Assembly: GCA_016845065.1 (NCBI GenBank)
Contig: JAERTG010000023.1
Span: forward strand, 62,001-126,000
DNA length: 64,000 nucleotides
DNA from: Fidelibacterota bacterium
GTDB taxonomy: Bacteria > Fidelibacterota > UBA8477 > JABMPR01
Direction: 5' to 3'
Shown here one piece after another: positions 35,903-45,441 of the stretch. The number at the start of each line of letters is the position of its first letter. Positions within the stretch are counted from its first letter, which is position 1. Both the position numbers and the translations under genes were made by a program. The notes below the pieces were generated by a model that saw only the letters and a list, made by a program, of their open reading frames with translations, searched no databases and was not told the DNA's origin.

Positions 35903-36571
35903 TTATTTCTCCAACACTTTGCCTTCTAAATATTTGACCTGTTCCAGGAATTTTCCTGTCGGTTTTCCATCTAAAAGTTCTTTAACAATTTTATCGGCAT
36001 CGATGACATTTCCATCAGCCATATATGAGTAACCTGTCTGGAGCATCGCATACTCAGAAACTACACCCTCTTTTAGGGCTCCAACCTCACTGTAAAGAGA
36101 GGCTGCTTCACTATAATTCTCTTCTTTTTCGAGGATATATGCCAATTTCAATGTTCCAGCCAGCATGAGTTGTTTATCTGAACTGTTCGCCAGGGTAGTG
36201 AACAAATCTCTGGCACCATCAAGATCATTTGCCTGCAATCTTGCTACACCGAGTTGGTAGGTAGCCTGAGATATGGCCTCATTATCACCATATTCGTTCA
36301 CAACGTTTTCGAGTTCTGCAAGGACGTTTTCATCCACGCCGATAGCTGCAGCTATAGTAGCCTTCGTGCTAGCCAGCATGGCTTCGCTTCGTGTGGTTTC
36401 CATGCTATTCATCCAACCCCACCCTAAAACGATAATTACGACTACCGCTACTGCTCCAGATATGATCTGCTTGCTATTCTCTTCATAGAACTGCTGTCCC
36501 TTTTCAAGAGTATCCAGCAGTGGATCGTGCTTTAGTTCTTTTTTTGTTATTTTCTTTTTTGGCGTCAACAT
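35903..36571 (-). CDS. membrane-anchored TPR protein (YfgM-like)
   Basis: 222 residues. A basic cytoplasmic N-terminus ('PKKKITKKELK') precedes one transmembrane segment (about 38-55, 'IISGAVAVVVIIVLGWGW') and a periplasmic set of TPR-like helices ('ATYQLGVARLQANDLDGA', 'LKLAYILEKEENYSEAASLY'). Layout matches YfgM/tetratricopeptide-like proteins that bind the SecYEG-chaperone network in E. coli. Assignment is by architecture. It lies 71 bases downstream of the tRNA-Arg gene. Confidence 0.8.
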   Translation of the reverse strand: MLTPKKKITKKELKHDPLLDTLEKGQQFYEENSKQIISGAVAVVVIIVLGWGWMNSMETTRSEAMLASTKATIAAAIGVDENVLAELENVVNEYGDNEAISQATYQLGVARLQANDLDGARDLFTTLANSSDKQLMLAGTLKLAYILEKEENYSEAASLYSEVGALKEGVVSEYAMLQTGYSYMADGNVIDADKIVKELLDGKPTGKFLEQVKYLEGKVLEK

Positions 36572-36642
36572 CGGATATCATATCCCTTCAAAATTACTAT
36601 TGTCAATAATGAACCCTGGCTCCGGCCTCATGGGTTATTTCG

Positions 36643-36716
36643 TACCCCTGAGGTGATTCGAACACCTGACCTACGCTTTAGGAAAGCGTTGCTCTATCCT
36701 GCTGAGCTACAGGGGC
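36643..36716 (-). tRNA. tRNA-Arg (anticodon CCU)
   Basis: 74-nt cloverleaf on the minus strand: acceptor GCCCCTG/CAGGGGT, D arm TAGCTCAGCAGGATAGAGCA, anticodon stem ACGCT/AGCGT with loop TTCCTAA (anticodon CCT at 36682-36680, reads AGG), and T arm with GTTCGAATC. CCA not encoded. Confidence 0.96.
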
Positions 36717-36807
36717 ATCATGGTTTAAAAAAAGCACGCCAATATAAACGAGCATACATGGGCACAAAAGGGATTTACTCGGAAAGATTATACCGTCCAG
36801 AATAAAC

Positions 36808-36834
36808 AAAAGACCGGTGAAAACCGGTCTTTTT
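36808..36834 (-). terminator. intrinsic terminator after the LiaF-like gene
   Basis: AGACCGGT / ACCGGTCT stem (8 bases, extended by A-T pairs) with GAAA loop, followed on the minus strand by TTTTGTTTATT. Ends the mtnP-PAP2-liaF-like transcript before tRNA-Arg. Confidence 0.85.
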
Positions 36835-36860
36835 GAGTAATTGATTCTAGTCTGAGGTGA

Positions 36861-37553
36861 TCAAGTTCTAATCTCTAAACCTCCAAATGCAACTGTGCAG
36901 TTTAGCGTAATGTTCACTGCACCCTCAGCTCCACCCTTAGATTTATCCTCAACTCCCCCAAAAATAGGTGTTCCGGTGACGATTACATTCCAGTCGTCAG
37001 GAACCCGAATCTCAGCACCGCCAAACAAGGCGGTAACATTGACTACACAGCCTGTATCGATGGCCTTTGCTTCAGTCAAATCAATCTCAACCCCTCCAAA
37101 AAGTGCCATAACATTTGCACCTTTAAACGCCTTACTGTGGACCTTCTTTTCAACTCCTCCAAAGATGGCCGTAGCATTTATAAAATCATCATCCTCTGAT
37201 GATACTGTGGAAAAGGACAACCCAGGTTTACCCTTGGATTTTAACAGCATGGACACGCCAACATAGAGTATTGCTAATGGCCAAAGCTTAAATATGCTAC
37301 CCCAATTGATGAAATCAAGGGTGGCAGATAACAACACGAGACCAACTATAAACAAAATTGATCCGTTGCGACGATCATCACTTTTTAACTTTAAAAATCC
37401 TGCTACAATCAGAATCACTGGCCACCACTCGCTTAAAAAATGACCGAGATGCATGATATTTAAACTTTGCAATAGAAAGATCGCTCCGATGGCTATGATA
37501 ACAATGGCAATCCATGATTGTTGGTTACTTTTCCCAGGTAACTTTTCAGTCAT
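36861..37553 (-). CDS. LiaF/LiaI-like transmembrane protein
   Basis: About 230 residues from the ATG at 37553 (GGAG nine bases upstream). Four short hydrophobic segments in the first half ('WIAIVIIAIGAIFLLQSL', 'EWWPVILIVAGFLKL', then two more to about 107) match the LiaI-LiaF transmembrane region. The soluble C-terminal half repeats 'ATAIFGGVE', 'VMALFGGVEI', 'VTALFGGAEI' and 'GTPIFGGVE', the beta-helix-like LiaF/DUF2154 domain. In Bacillus LiaF inhibits an envelope-stress two-component system; in Gram-negatives the role is unknown. It lies 58 bases after the PAP2 gene, same strand. Confidence 0.85.
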   Translation of the reverse strand: MTEKLPGKSNQQSWIAIVIIAIGAIFLLQSLNIMHLGHFLSEWWPVILIVAGFLKLKSDDRRNGSILFIVGLVLLSATLDFINWGSIFKLWPLAILYVGVSMLLKSKGKPGLSFSTVSSEDDDFINATAIFGGVEKKVHSKAFKGANVMALFGGVEIDLTEAKAIDTGCVVNVTALFGGAEIRVPDDWNVIVTGTPIFGGVEDKSKGGAEGAVNITLNCTVAFGGLEIRT

Positions 37554-37611
37554 TTTATTCAACTCCTATATTCATGTATTTCGATTTGTGAAAATACGCT
37601 CAAAACCCGTT

Positions 37612-38406
37612 TTAGCCCAAAGGTATTTTAAGTGAAAGCACAATATTCGAACGATTCCCCTGACTCTTCAGCAAAACCTGGCTTTGATTAGTATCCTCAC
37701 CGAATCGTTTGAGCTCCTGATGAGTAACCACCCATGCAATTATTGATCCTGATATTGCACCAGTGAGGATATCAGAAAAATAATGCATATCACCGGCAAC
37801 TCTCAAATAGGCTATTAATCCTGCAATTCCGGTTAATGATGACCAGATTGCAGATTTATAATCAGGATAACTGCGACTTAGAATTATGGAGTTTGCTACG
37901 GCCTGAGAAAAGGCAACGCTACTGTGGCCACTATAAAATGATGCAAAGTCCTTGGCACCTTCTGATGGTCGAGTCTTGTAGTAACTATATGGTCGTTCTC
38001 TGGCTGCAGATATCTTCAATATGTTTGTCATGACACTATTTGCAGCAAAGACACGAGCATTTATCAGGAGGGCCAGTTCTGTATCATCAGCTAGCCCAGG
38101 TCCCCAGAGTAGACTTGACATACTCACCCCATATATGAGTCTATCACTCCAGGTTCTAGCCTTATCCTGTTTGTTAGTCCCAACCCACAATCGATCGCGC
38201 ATATACCTGTCAATAGAATTTGGCGTACTAAGTCGAGGAGTCTCTGGAATTAGATGGTTTTTTCCAAATACTTCCAGCCCCAGAGCAAAGCCCAATTCAG
38301 AACCTGTGATAAGCCAATCACTCCTAGATATCTCCTGAGCATGGTTTGGAGTGTTCCACAGAATGATTGCGATAAAGATAAAAAATATTTTTACTTTGGA
38401 TTTAAT
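37612..38406 (-). CDS. PAP2-superfamily phosphatase with signal peptide and apparent AUU start
   Basis: 264 residues as extended here. Lipid-phosphatase motifs: 'KISAARERP' (KxxxxxxRP), 'SFYSGHSS' and 'RVAGDMHYFSD' (the catalytic His pair). The shortest standard frame would begin at a TTG at 38295, but 37 in-frame codons upstream encode a hydrophobic leader (KVKIFFIFIAIILW, ending NHAQ) that is clearly a signal peptide. The codon before it is TGA, and the first codon after that stop is ATT, preceded by GGGAG seven bases away; no ATG, GTG or TTG is available. The enzyme probably dephosphorylates undecaprenyl or phospholipid pyrophosphates in the envelope. Linked to mtnP by 32 bases. Confidence 0.85.
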   Translation of the reverse strand: MKSKVKIFFIFIAIILWNTPNHAQEISRSDWLITGSELGFALGLEVFGKNHLIPETPRLSTPNSIDRYMRDRLWVGTNKQDKARTWSDRLIYGVSMSSLLWGPGLADDTELALLINARVFAANSVMTNILKISAARERPYSYYKTRPSEGAKDFASFYSGHSSVAFSQAVANSIILSRSYPDYKSAIWSSLTGIAGLIAYLRVAGDMHYFSDILTGAISGSIIAWVVTHQELKRFGEDTNQSQVLLKSQGNRSNIVLSLKIPLG

Positions 38407-38418
38407 TCAGAGTCTCCC
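38404..38418 (-). promoter_or_regulatory. SD and AUU start of the PAP2 gene
   Basis: GGGAG (38418-38414), seven bases, then ATT (38406-38404), which directly follows an in-frame TGA. The same layout occurs before infC. Confidence 0.6.
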
Positions 38419-38438
38419 GTAAAGTTACTTCAATTCAG

Positions 38439-39287
38439 TTACTTAAGTAAAACATCCATCATGATTTTATGTCCACCAATTAGCTTGGAATGATCAAACA
38501 TAAGCGCGCCTTGCAAACTTGAATGACACTCGCACTTTCGTTGATGATCATGATTAATAATGGTGTCTCTGAGTAATTTCAGAGCGCTTTCAAGACTTTC
38601 ACTGTATCGTTTAAGTAGCTGAGGTACAGTTACATGCTGGCTTGGATCATCCATCCAGCAATCATAATCTGTCGGGATTGCTATAGTTGAGTAGCACATC
38701 TGTGCTTCACGGGCTAGAAAGGCTTCGGGGATATTTGTCATACCAACCAAATCACAACCGGCTGCATCGCGTAGGAAGAAACTCTCCGCTCGTGTTCCGA
38801 GTCTGGGACCATCAACACACCCGTAGGTTAAATTGTTATGTATGGGCAAATTTAAAGACTGTCCAGAACTAAATATCTGACTTCTAAGTGTGCTGCAAAC
38901 TGGTTCTGATGAAGTGATATGAGCTACAAGTCCATCTCCAAAAAAACTTTTGGGTCGTCCATCCTTTACATAATCAAAGTATTGGGAAGGGAGGGCAAAT
39001 TCGCCTGGTCTTATCTCCTCTCTAAGACTTCCAGTCGCTGAAAAGGAAATTAATCGCTTGACACCCACTGATTTGAGCGCCCATATATTTGCCCTATAAT
39101 TTACTTCAGAGGGTAAAAGCTGATGAGATTCACCATGTCGGGGCAAAAAGGCAATGTCCTTCTCACCCACGCTTCCAAATGAAAGTTTTGCAGAGGGCTC
39201 ACCAAATGGAGTTCCAACTACCTGGCTATCTAGTACCTTCATCCAGTTTATCTCGTAAAGACCGGTACCACCGATTATCCCCAACAT
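38439..39287 (-). CDS. mtnP: S-methyl-5'-thioadenosine phosphorylase
   Basis: 282 residues from the ATG at 39287, chosen for GGGAG eight bases upstream; the protein then begins 'MLGIIGGTGLYE' as in the family. PNP/MTAP motifs 'LPRHGESH' and 'NYRANIWALKSVGVKRLI' are present, with 'GMTNIPEAFLAREAQMCYS' near the substrate site. It splits methylthioadenosine into adenine and methylthioribose-1-phosphate for methionine salvage. The rest of the salvage pathway is not in the window. Confidence 0.94.
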   Translation of the reverse strand: MLGIIGGTGLYEINWMKVLDSQVVGTPFGEPSAKLSFGSVGEKDIAFLPRHGESHQLLPSEVNYRANIWALKSVGVKRLISFSATGSLREEIRPGEFALPSQYFDYVKDGRPKSFFGDGLVAHITSSEPVCSTLRSQIFSSGQSLNLPIHNNLTYGCVDGPRLGTRAESFFLRDAAGCDLVGMTNIPEAFLAREAQMCYSTIAIPTDYDCWMDDPSQHVTVPQLLKRYSESLESALKLLRDTIINHDHQRKCECHSSLQGALMFDHSKLIGGHKIMMDVLLK

Positions 39288-39391
39288 CAATTTTTCTCCC
39301 ATGATTCGGATCAGAAAGTGAAGATTAATTTTAAAGGTTTAATCTAATCCCTAAATGAGTGAGTAGTATCTTTTTCCCTACCAGCAGGGCT

Positions 39392-39691
39392 TTACGCCTG
39401 GTTTGGAACTGCTTGAGGTGCAGATATCAGGGATAAACGTGTGCGGAATGTTTCTGCCGAAAAGGATCCCAGAAACCAAAGTTTGTTATTAACCCATATT
39501 GAGGGTGTAATCCCACCTAAGGTTCGACGATTGTCACCACTTTCAGCAATATCTACGACGCGTACGATCATTTCAGGGAATTGTTCACGGCATAGTAGCA
39601 AAGATTTTAGGGTCTTATAACTGAAGTTGCATCCCTCACGGACTATTATTTCAACTCGGATAAGATCTGACTCAGTAATGATTTTTTCCAT
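39392..39691 (-). CDS. thioredoxin-fold protein lacking the CxxC motif
   Basis: 99 residues with a thioredoxin-like pattern: a beta strand 'VEIIVREGCNF', a helix, 'MIVRVVDIAE', then 'GGITPSIWVNNKLWFLGSF' with the cis-proline. The active-site position reads 'EGCNFSYK', with a single cysteine, so disulfide exchange as in classical thioredoxins is unlikely; glutaredoxin-like monothiol chemistry or a purely structural role is possible. It lies 71 bases downstream of the Crp/Fnr regulator. Confidence 0.65.
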   Translation of the reverse strand: MEKIITESDLIRVEIIVREGCNFSYKTLKSLLLCREQFPEMIVRVVDIAESGDNRRTLGGITPSIWVNNKLWFLGSFSAETFRTRLSLISAPQAVPNQA

Positions 39692-39762
39692 GGCAGAATC
39701 TAGATAGCCCGTGGAAGGTTGACTGTCATTTTGCAGACATGTTCGTGGAATACAATGTGGAC

Positions 39763-40446
39763 TCAGGTCTCCAATTGGTCAAGGTCACCCTTAAGTTGTA
39801 GAAATCGTCGGGAAAACTTAATAACGTCTCTTTCTGCTAATTCATTCAATACTTGATTTACGGTTTGCCTGGCTGTGGCAGTAAGATCAGCGATCTCCTG
39901 GTGTGTTAGAAAGGGTCGCACCATCCAACCGTCGACCATCTTTTTGCCAAAAGTCTCAACATAGCGATGCAGGAATGAGGTAATTCTTTGGCTTGCATTT
40001 TTAAACACTAAATCTTCAACGTGTGCCTGGATCTTCCGCAATCGCCAGCCAATGAACTTGTTTACACTCATGGTCAATTTAGGACTTTTCTCCATGAGAT
40101 CTTGAAAATCGCGTTTATCCATTGCACATACGACAGCATCTTCCACAACCTCAGCAATATTGTCATGGGTATCCTGACCCAGAATAGCACTTTCCCCAAA
40201 TATTTCTCCAGGTCCCAGCAGTTGGAGGGTCGTCGTTTTACCATCTTCTGAGAGTCGATATATCTTAATTTTTCCAGTTTTAAGAAAATATATAGTGTTT
40301 GATGCATCTTCTGGGAAATAGATAATTTCCTTTTTTGAGTTATTTTGCATTGAAGTATTCTCGGCAAGTTCCATCATCATCTTGGGACTCATCCCTTCAA
40401 GCATATTGAAATTCTGCAAATACCATAATTTGGTTTTTTCAGCCAT
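39763..40446 (-). CDS. Crp/Fnr family transcriptional regulator
   Basis: 227 residues. Cyclic-nucleotide-binding-like domain (about 10-125, 'GPGEIFGESAIL') joined by a dimer helix to a winged helix with 'LTHQEIADLTATARQTVNQVLNEL' as the recognition unit. There is no N-terminal cysteine cluster of the FNR type, so it is probably not an iron-sulfur oxygen sensor. Possibly responds to cAMP or another ligand. Being next to tyrosine phenol-lyase, which is cAMP-Crp regulated in enterics, it may control that gene (inference). Confidence 0.93.
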   Translation of the reverse strand: MAEKTKLWYLQNFNMLEGMSPKMMMELAENTSMQNNSKKEIIYFPEDASNTIYFLKTGKIKIYRLSEDGKTTTLQLLGPGEIFGESAILGQDTHDNIAEVVEDAVVCAMDKRDFQDLMEKSPKLTMSVNKFIGWRLRKIQAHVEDLVFKNASQRITSFLHRYVETFGKKMVDGWMVRPFLTHQEIADLTATARQTVNQVLNELAERDVIKFSRRFLQLKGDLDQLET

Positions 40447-40592
40447 GATGTATTGGTCTCCTATCTTCTTTGAGGAATCATTTCAAGGAACAGTTTCTGC
40501 CATCGCAGATTATCAACTTCAATTATTCGATTCCTGATTGGTGATATAATAGTTGAACGACCTATTTATTCAAACTGAATGTTGGGGATACA

Positions 40593-40620
40593 GAAACGGC
40601 TCCTCAGAGGGAGCCGTTTC
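40593..40620 (-). terminator. terminator-like hairpin after tyrosine phenol-lyase
   Basis: An 11-base perfect stem GAAACGGCTCC/GGAGCCGTTTC with a six-base loop, in the gap between the lyase stop and the regulator start. T-run is short. Confidence 0.7.
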
Positions 40621-40645
40621 AATAACACATTTTAGTAAATCAGGT

Positions 40646-42130
<1,485 letters not shown>

Positions 42131-42251
42131 TTAAGGGATAGTTTCTTTATCAAGCTCGGTGAATTACCAAGCAAGAAGCGTTCCATGAATTTTGTAATTT
42201 TGAGATAATTGAATTACGGTCGTAAGAGCAGTATGAAGTGACCTCTCCCAC

Positions 42252-42752
42252 TTAAAGAATGGGCTGATCGGATGAAACCAATGGAAAGGGAATACTAATT
42301 GTCGCATCATCCAAATAAAGCATATAAATGGAGCTGGCGGGGAGCGTTTCTCGTTTCATCGAGACACCTGTAAAATATTGAATTTGATCTGCACTGACAT
42401 CAAGTATGATACTGGGAATGCGAGTCCCATCATTCAATTCTATTACATCGCCGAGGGCATTGGGGTCTTTTCCTTTTAAGAGAGAGTGTAAATCCAGGTT
42501 CATATTGGTCTCCAGGTATTGAACATTAATTCTACTGACTATTTGCATGGAGGCATCCCCATGATTGTGAAAGTAGTAATAGGTTTCGTCGGAATAAATC
42601 AGCCGTCCCTCAATGGCTTCCTTATCGAGATCAATAAACTCTATTGACATATCTTCATTTTCAGTGCCCTCTACATAGTCGAGATTCACAGGTTTCGCAG
42701 AAAGAGTTACAGAAGAGAGAACAAGAATGAGTATATGTTTCACTGTTTTCAT
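42252..42752 (-). CDS. secreted protein of unknown function
   Basis: 166 residues with a short signal peptide (KHILILVLSSVTLSA, cleaved near SAKP). The mature protein is beta-rich and acidic, with no cysteine and no motif I recognise. A segment 'IELNDGTRIPSIILDVSADQ' resembles repeated short strands of small periplasmic carbohydrate- or lipid-associated proteins, but that is only impression. It is separate from tpl by 223 bases and from the symporter by 238. Confidence 0.7.
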   Translation of the reverse strand: MKTVKHILILVLSSVTLSAKPVNLDYVEGTENEDMSIEFIDLDKEAIEGRLIYSDETYYYFHNHGDASMQIVSRINVQYLETNMNLDLHSLLKGKDPNALGDVIELNDGTRIPSIILDVSADQIQYFTGVSMKRETLPASSIYMLYLDDATISIPFPLVSSDQPIL

Positions 42753-42832
42753 GGCTACTTCCTTTCAACTAGACCTGCAATGGGTCCGACTGGAGTTATG
42801 ATAGCCTATTCACAGAGATGGTTCAATCAGGC

Positions 42833-42864
42833 TTACCCTATTGTTTTAGGTAGATTTACCCTAT
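42833..42864. repeat. direct repeat upstream of the secreted-protein gene
   Basis: TTACCCTAT occurs twice with starts 23 bases apart (42833 and 42856), 80-110 bases upstream of the gene at 42752. It may be a tandem regulator site. Confidence 0.3.
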
Positions 42865-42921
42865 AGGAAATAAAATCTAAATGGACTTTTGAGTTGAATC
42901 AGTGAGATTGGGATATGCAAG

Positions 42922-42962
42922 AATCCCCTTCCATTTTGAGTTTAACATCCTGGGAGGGGATT
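42922..42962 (-). terminator. terminator-like hairpin after the symporter
   Basis: AATCCCCTTCC pairs with GGGAGGGGATT (11 pairs, one wobble) around a 19-base loop, just beyond the symporter stop. T-run is weak. Confidence 0.45.
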
Positions 42963-42990
42963 TGAATAACTAGAGCTTAGTCTATTTGAA

Positions 42991-44556
42991 TTACCACCAG
43001 ATCGTATATAGGACAGCCAGAATAGCAAAGATTCCAATTGACCCAACATTGAAGACTGTATCAGTGTGAAAAAGATCTTTGTCAATCTTGATAGCTTTGT
43101 CTGAGACACCTTTTTTCTCAATTAAGGTAATTGCAACAACAATTGCACTCAGGATTAGAAAGACCACACCCATGCGATTCAGAAATGGCAGAGCAGGGAT
43201 AAAGAATTTGATGGTCAGAGACAATGGAATTGTGAGAACTGCGGCCCAAACGGCTGAATTAGCTGTTGCCTTTTTCCAAAATAATCCAAAAATGAATATT
43301 GCAAAGATTCCAGGACTAATAAACCCGGTGAATTCCTGAATGAATTGGAAGGCTTGCTCTAAACTGGACAGGGATGGAGCAATAATTACTGCGACAATCA
43401 GTGCCACTGCACTGGTCATGCGACCAACCAATACCAGACGTCCCTCAGAAGCATCCTTATTGATAATTTGTTTGTATATGTCCATTGAAAAGATTGTTGC
43501 AGTACTGTTGACCATCGAGCTTAATGACGAAACGATGGCTGCAATCAAGGCAGCGAACGCCAAACCCTTTAATCCAGTTGGTACAAACGTACTGAGGAGC
43601 CATGGATAAGCCTCATCGGGTTTAGCTAAATCCGCGCTTAGTGCAAATGCTACGATTCCTGGAATAACAACAATGAGAGGGGTCAATATCTTGAGATACC
43701 CACCAAACATGAGTCCACGCTGAGCCTCTTTGATGTCCTTGGCTGCCAAAGCTCGCTGGATAATGTACTGATTGCATCCCCAGTAAAAGAAATGCGCCAT
43801 CCACATACCACCTAACAGTACTCCAAGCCCAGGCAATTCAGCATAGTTTGGATTGGACTTATCCAATATCATGTCAAATTTTTCTGGTACCTTCGACACA
43901 AGGTCACTAAAACCTGCGAAAGCACCGTTGCCACCACTTACTTGATCAAGAGCGAAATAAGTGGTAACCAGACCACCGACGATGAGAATGAGAACCTGAA
44001 CCACATCTGTCCATACAACTGCCTTCAATCCTCCATAAATAGTGTATAGAGCAGAGAACAATGCCAATCCAGCGATACCCCAAATAAGTGGTACACCAAG
44101 GATAGTTCTCAATGCTAGAGCTCCCAGGTAGAGCACTGATGTCAAGTTGACAAACACATAAAGCAAGAGCCAGAATACAGCTAATCCAGTCCTAACACGA
44201 CTATCATATCTGATTTCCAATAATTGTGGCATGGTATAAATACCCTCTTTTAGAAAGATGGGTAGGAAATATTTTGCAACCACAATAAGTGTGATGGCAG
44301 CGGTCCATTCATACGTCGCAATACCCAGCCCGATTACGTAACCGGATCCAGACATTCCAATATACTGCTCGGCTGATATATTTGCCGCAATGAGTGAAAA
44401 ACCGATGGCCCACCATGGTAAGGCTTTACTGGCCAGGAAATAGTCGCTCGAATTCTTCTGGTGTCCCTTTTTCTCCCGGGACACATACAACCCCAAACCT
44501 ACAATGAAGACGATGTAACTGATGAAAACAACATAATCCAGTGTTGAAAAATGCAT
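42991..44556 (-). CDS. sodium:solute symporter (SSS family, vSGLT-like)
   Basis: 521 residues, about 13-14 transmembrane segments. Signature 'GLKAVVWTDVVQVLILIVGG' and 'ISAEQYIGMSGSGY' are like the sodium/sugar symporters of the vSGLT group, so a sugar is the likely substrate, taken up with Na+ across the inner membrane. 'QYIIQRALAAKDIKEAQRG' is the usual loop. It stands alone between two intergenic gaps. The exact sugar cannot be told. Confidence 0.9.
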   Translation of the reverse strand: MHFSTLDYVVFISYIVFIVGLGLYVSREKKGHQKNSSDYFLASKALPWWAIGFSLIAANISAEQYIGMSGSGYVIGLGIATYEWTAAITLIVVAKYFLPIFLKEGIYTMPQLLEIRYDSRVRTGLAVFWLLLYVFVNLTSVLYLGALALRTILGVPLIWGIAGLALFSALYTIYGGLKAVVWTDVVQVLILIVGGLVTTYFALDQVSGGNGAFAGFSDLVSKVPEKFDMILDKSNPNYAELPGLGVLLGGMWMAHFFYWGCNQYIIQRALAAKDIKEAQRGLMFGGYLKILTPLIVVIPGIVAFALSADLAKPDEAYPWLLSTFVPTGLKGLAFAALIAAIVSSLSSMVNSTATIFSMDIYKQIINKDASEGRLVLVGRMTSAVALIVAVIIAPSLSSLEQAFQFIQEFTGFISPGIFAIFIFGLFWKKATANSAVWAAVLTIPLSLTIKFFIPALPFLNRMGVVFLILSAIVVAITLIEKKGVSDKAIKIDKDLFHTDTVFNVGSIGIFAILAVLYTIWW

Positions 44557-44892
44557 GCGTGAACCCTTTTCATTTTGTTTAGTCCGTGCTGACTGAGTTG
44601 ATGAGAAATCAGTCGAAACCCGTCGATTTTACTATCGATTTATAATTCCATCATGCCACAGCACAAACATCAGGCCACAACGATAATGGTATTACGTAAG
44701 CCCTGGGGGTTGTTTTCTCTTCATTTTATTATCATATTCATAAAATTGATTATCAATATGAATAAGTATTGTGGATATGGTAGGAAGTGATCCTGTTAAA
44801 TGATTAATTAGAACCTATCAACCAGAGGTGATTTGGTGATGTTCTATTCAGTTATACTTGCGGATTTATGTTTAACTCAGGAATCAAAAACC
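44557..44892. other. intergenic region upstream of the symporter
   Basis: 336 bases, no ORF of note. It holds a 7-base inverted repeat, TATTCAT and ATGAATA about 15 bases apart near 44730-44760, that could be an operator for the symporter. I see no terminator for the downstream response-regulator gene. Confidence 0.5.
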
Positions 44893-45306
44893 TTATCCTG
44901 CATTGACTCGATTGACAACAGCCATCAAATCTTCAGTATTGAATGGTTTATTTATTGAATCGTCTGCTCCAAGAATCATGGCTTCCTTCAAGTAGGAATC
45001 AACATAGCCAGTCATAGCAATAATTTTGACAGTCCTGGATAGTTTTCGAATTTTTCTTATGGTTTCAATGCCCTCGACTCGTGGCATGACAATATCTGTG
45101 ATAACAATGTCAGTTGGATTGCTTTCGAACAAGGCAATACCCTCTCGGCCATCATTGGCAGTGAGTACGTCATATCCCTGTTCATCAAAAAAGGTGATTA
45201 AGACTTCCCTGATGGATTGTTCATCATCGACAATTAGGATAGTTTTATGCTGATCGTTCTGTTTTGGCAATTCTGAGACTCTCTCCTCTATTTTTTTTGC
45301 ATTCAA
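44893..45306 (-). CDS. single-domain response regulator (CheY-like)
   Basis: 137 residues: a 20-residue charged leader, then a receiver domain with acidic pair 'VDDEQ' (27-29), phospho-acceptor Asp71 ('VITDIVMP'), Thr in 'AMTGY' and Lys in 'NKPF'. No output domain, so it acts by protein interaction or phosphotransfer. The divergent neighbour encodes a sigma-54 activator. Confidence 0.92.
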   Translation of the reverse strand: MNAKKIEERVSELPKQNDQHKTILIVDDEQSIREVLITFFDEQGYDVLTANDGREGIALFESNPTDIVITDIVMPRVEGIETIRKIRKLSRTVKIIAMTGYVDSYLKEAMILGADDSINKPFNTEDLMAVVNRVNAG

Positions 45307-45441
45307 ACCGTTCCATAATTACTCTGATTTGTGGAGCTTTGAAAGGACTAATCTTGTTTCCAAGAGGAGTCTAATGTCTCAAATCACGTGCCAAACTTAA
45401 TTTTTGCTTGCTTTATGGGTGAATAAATTAAAGTTTGGGGC

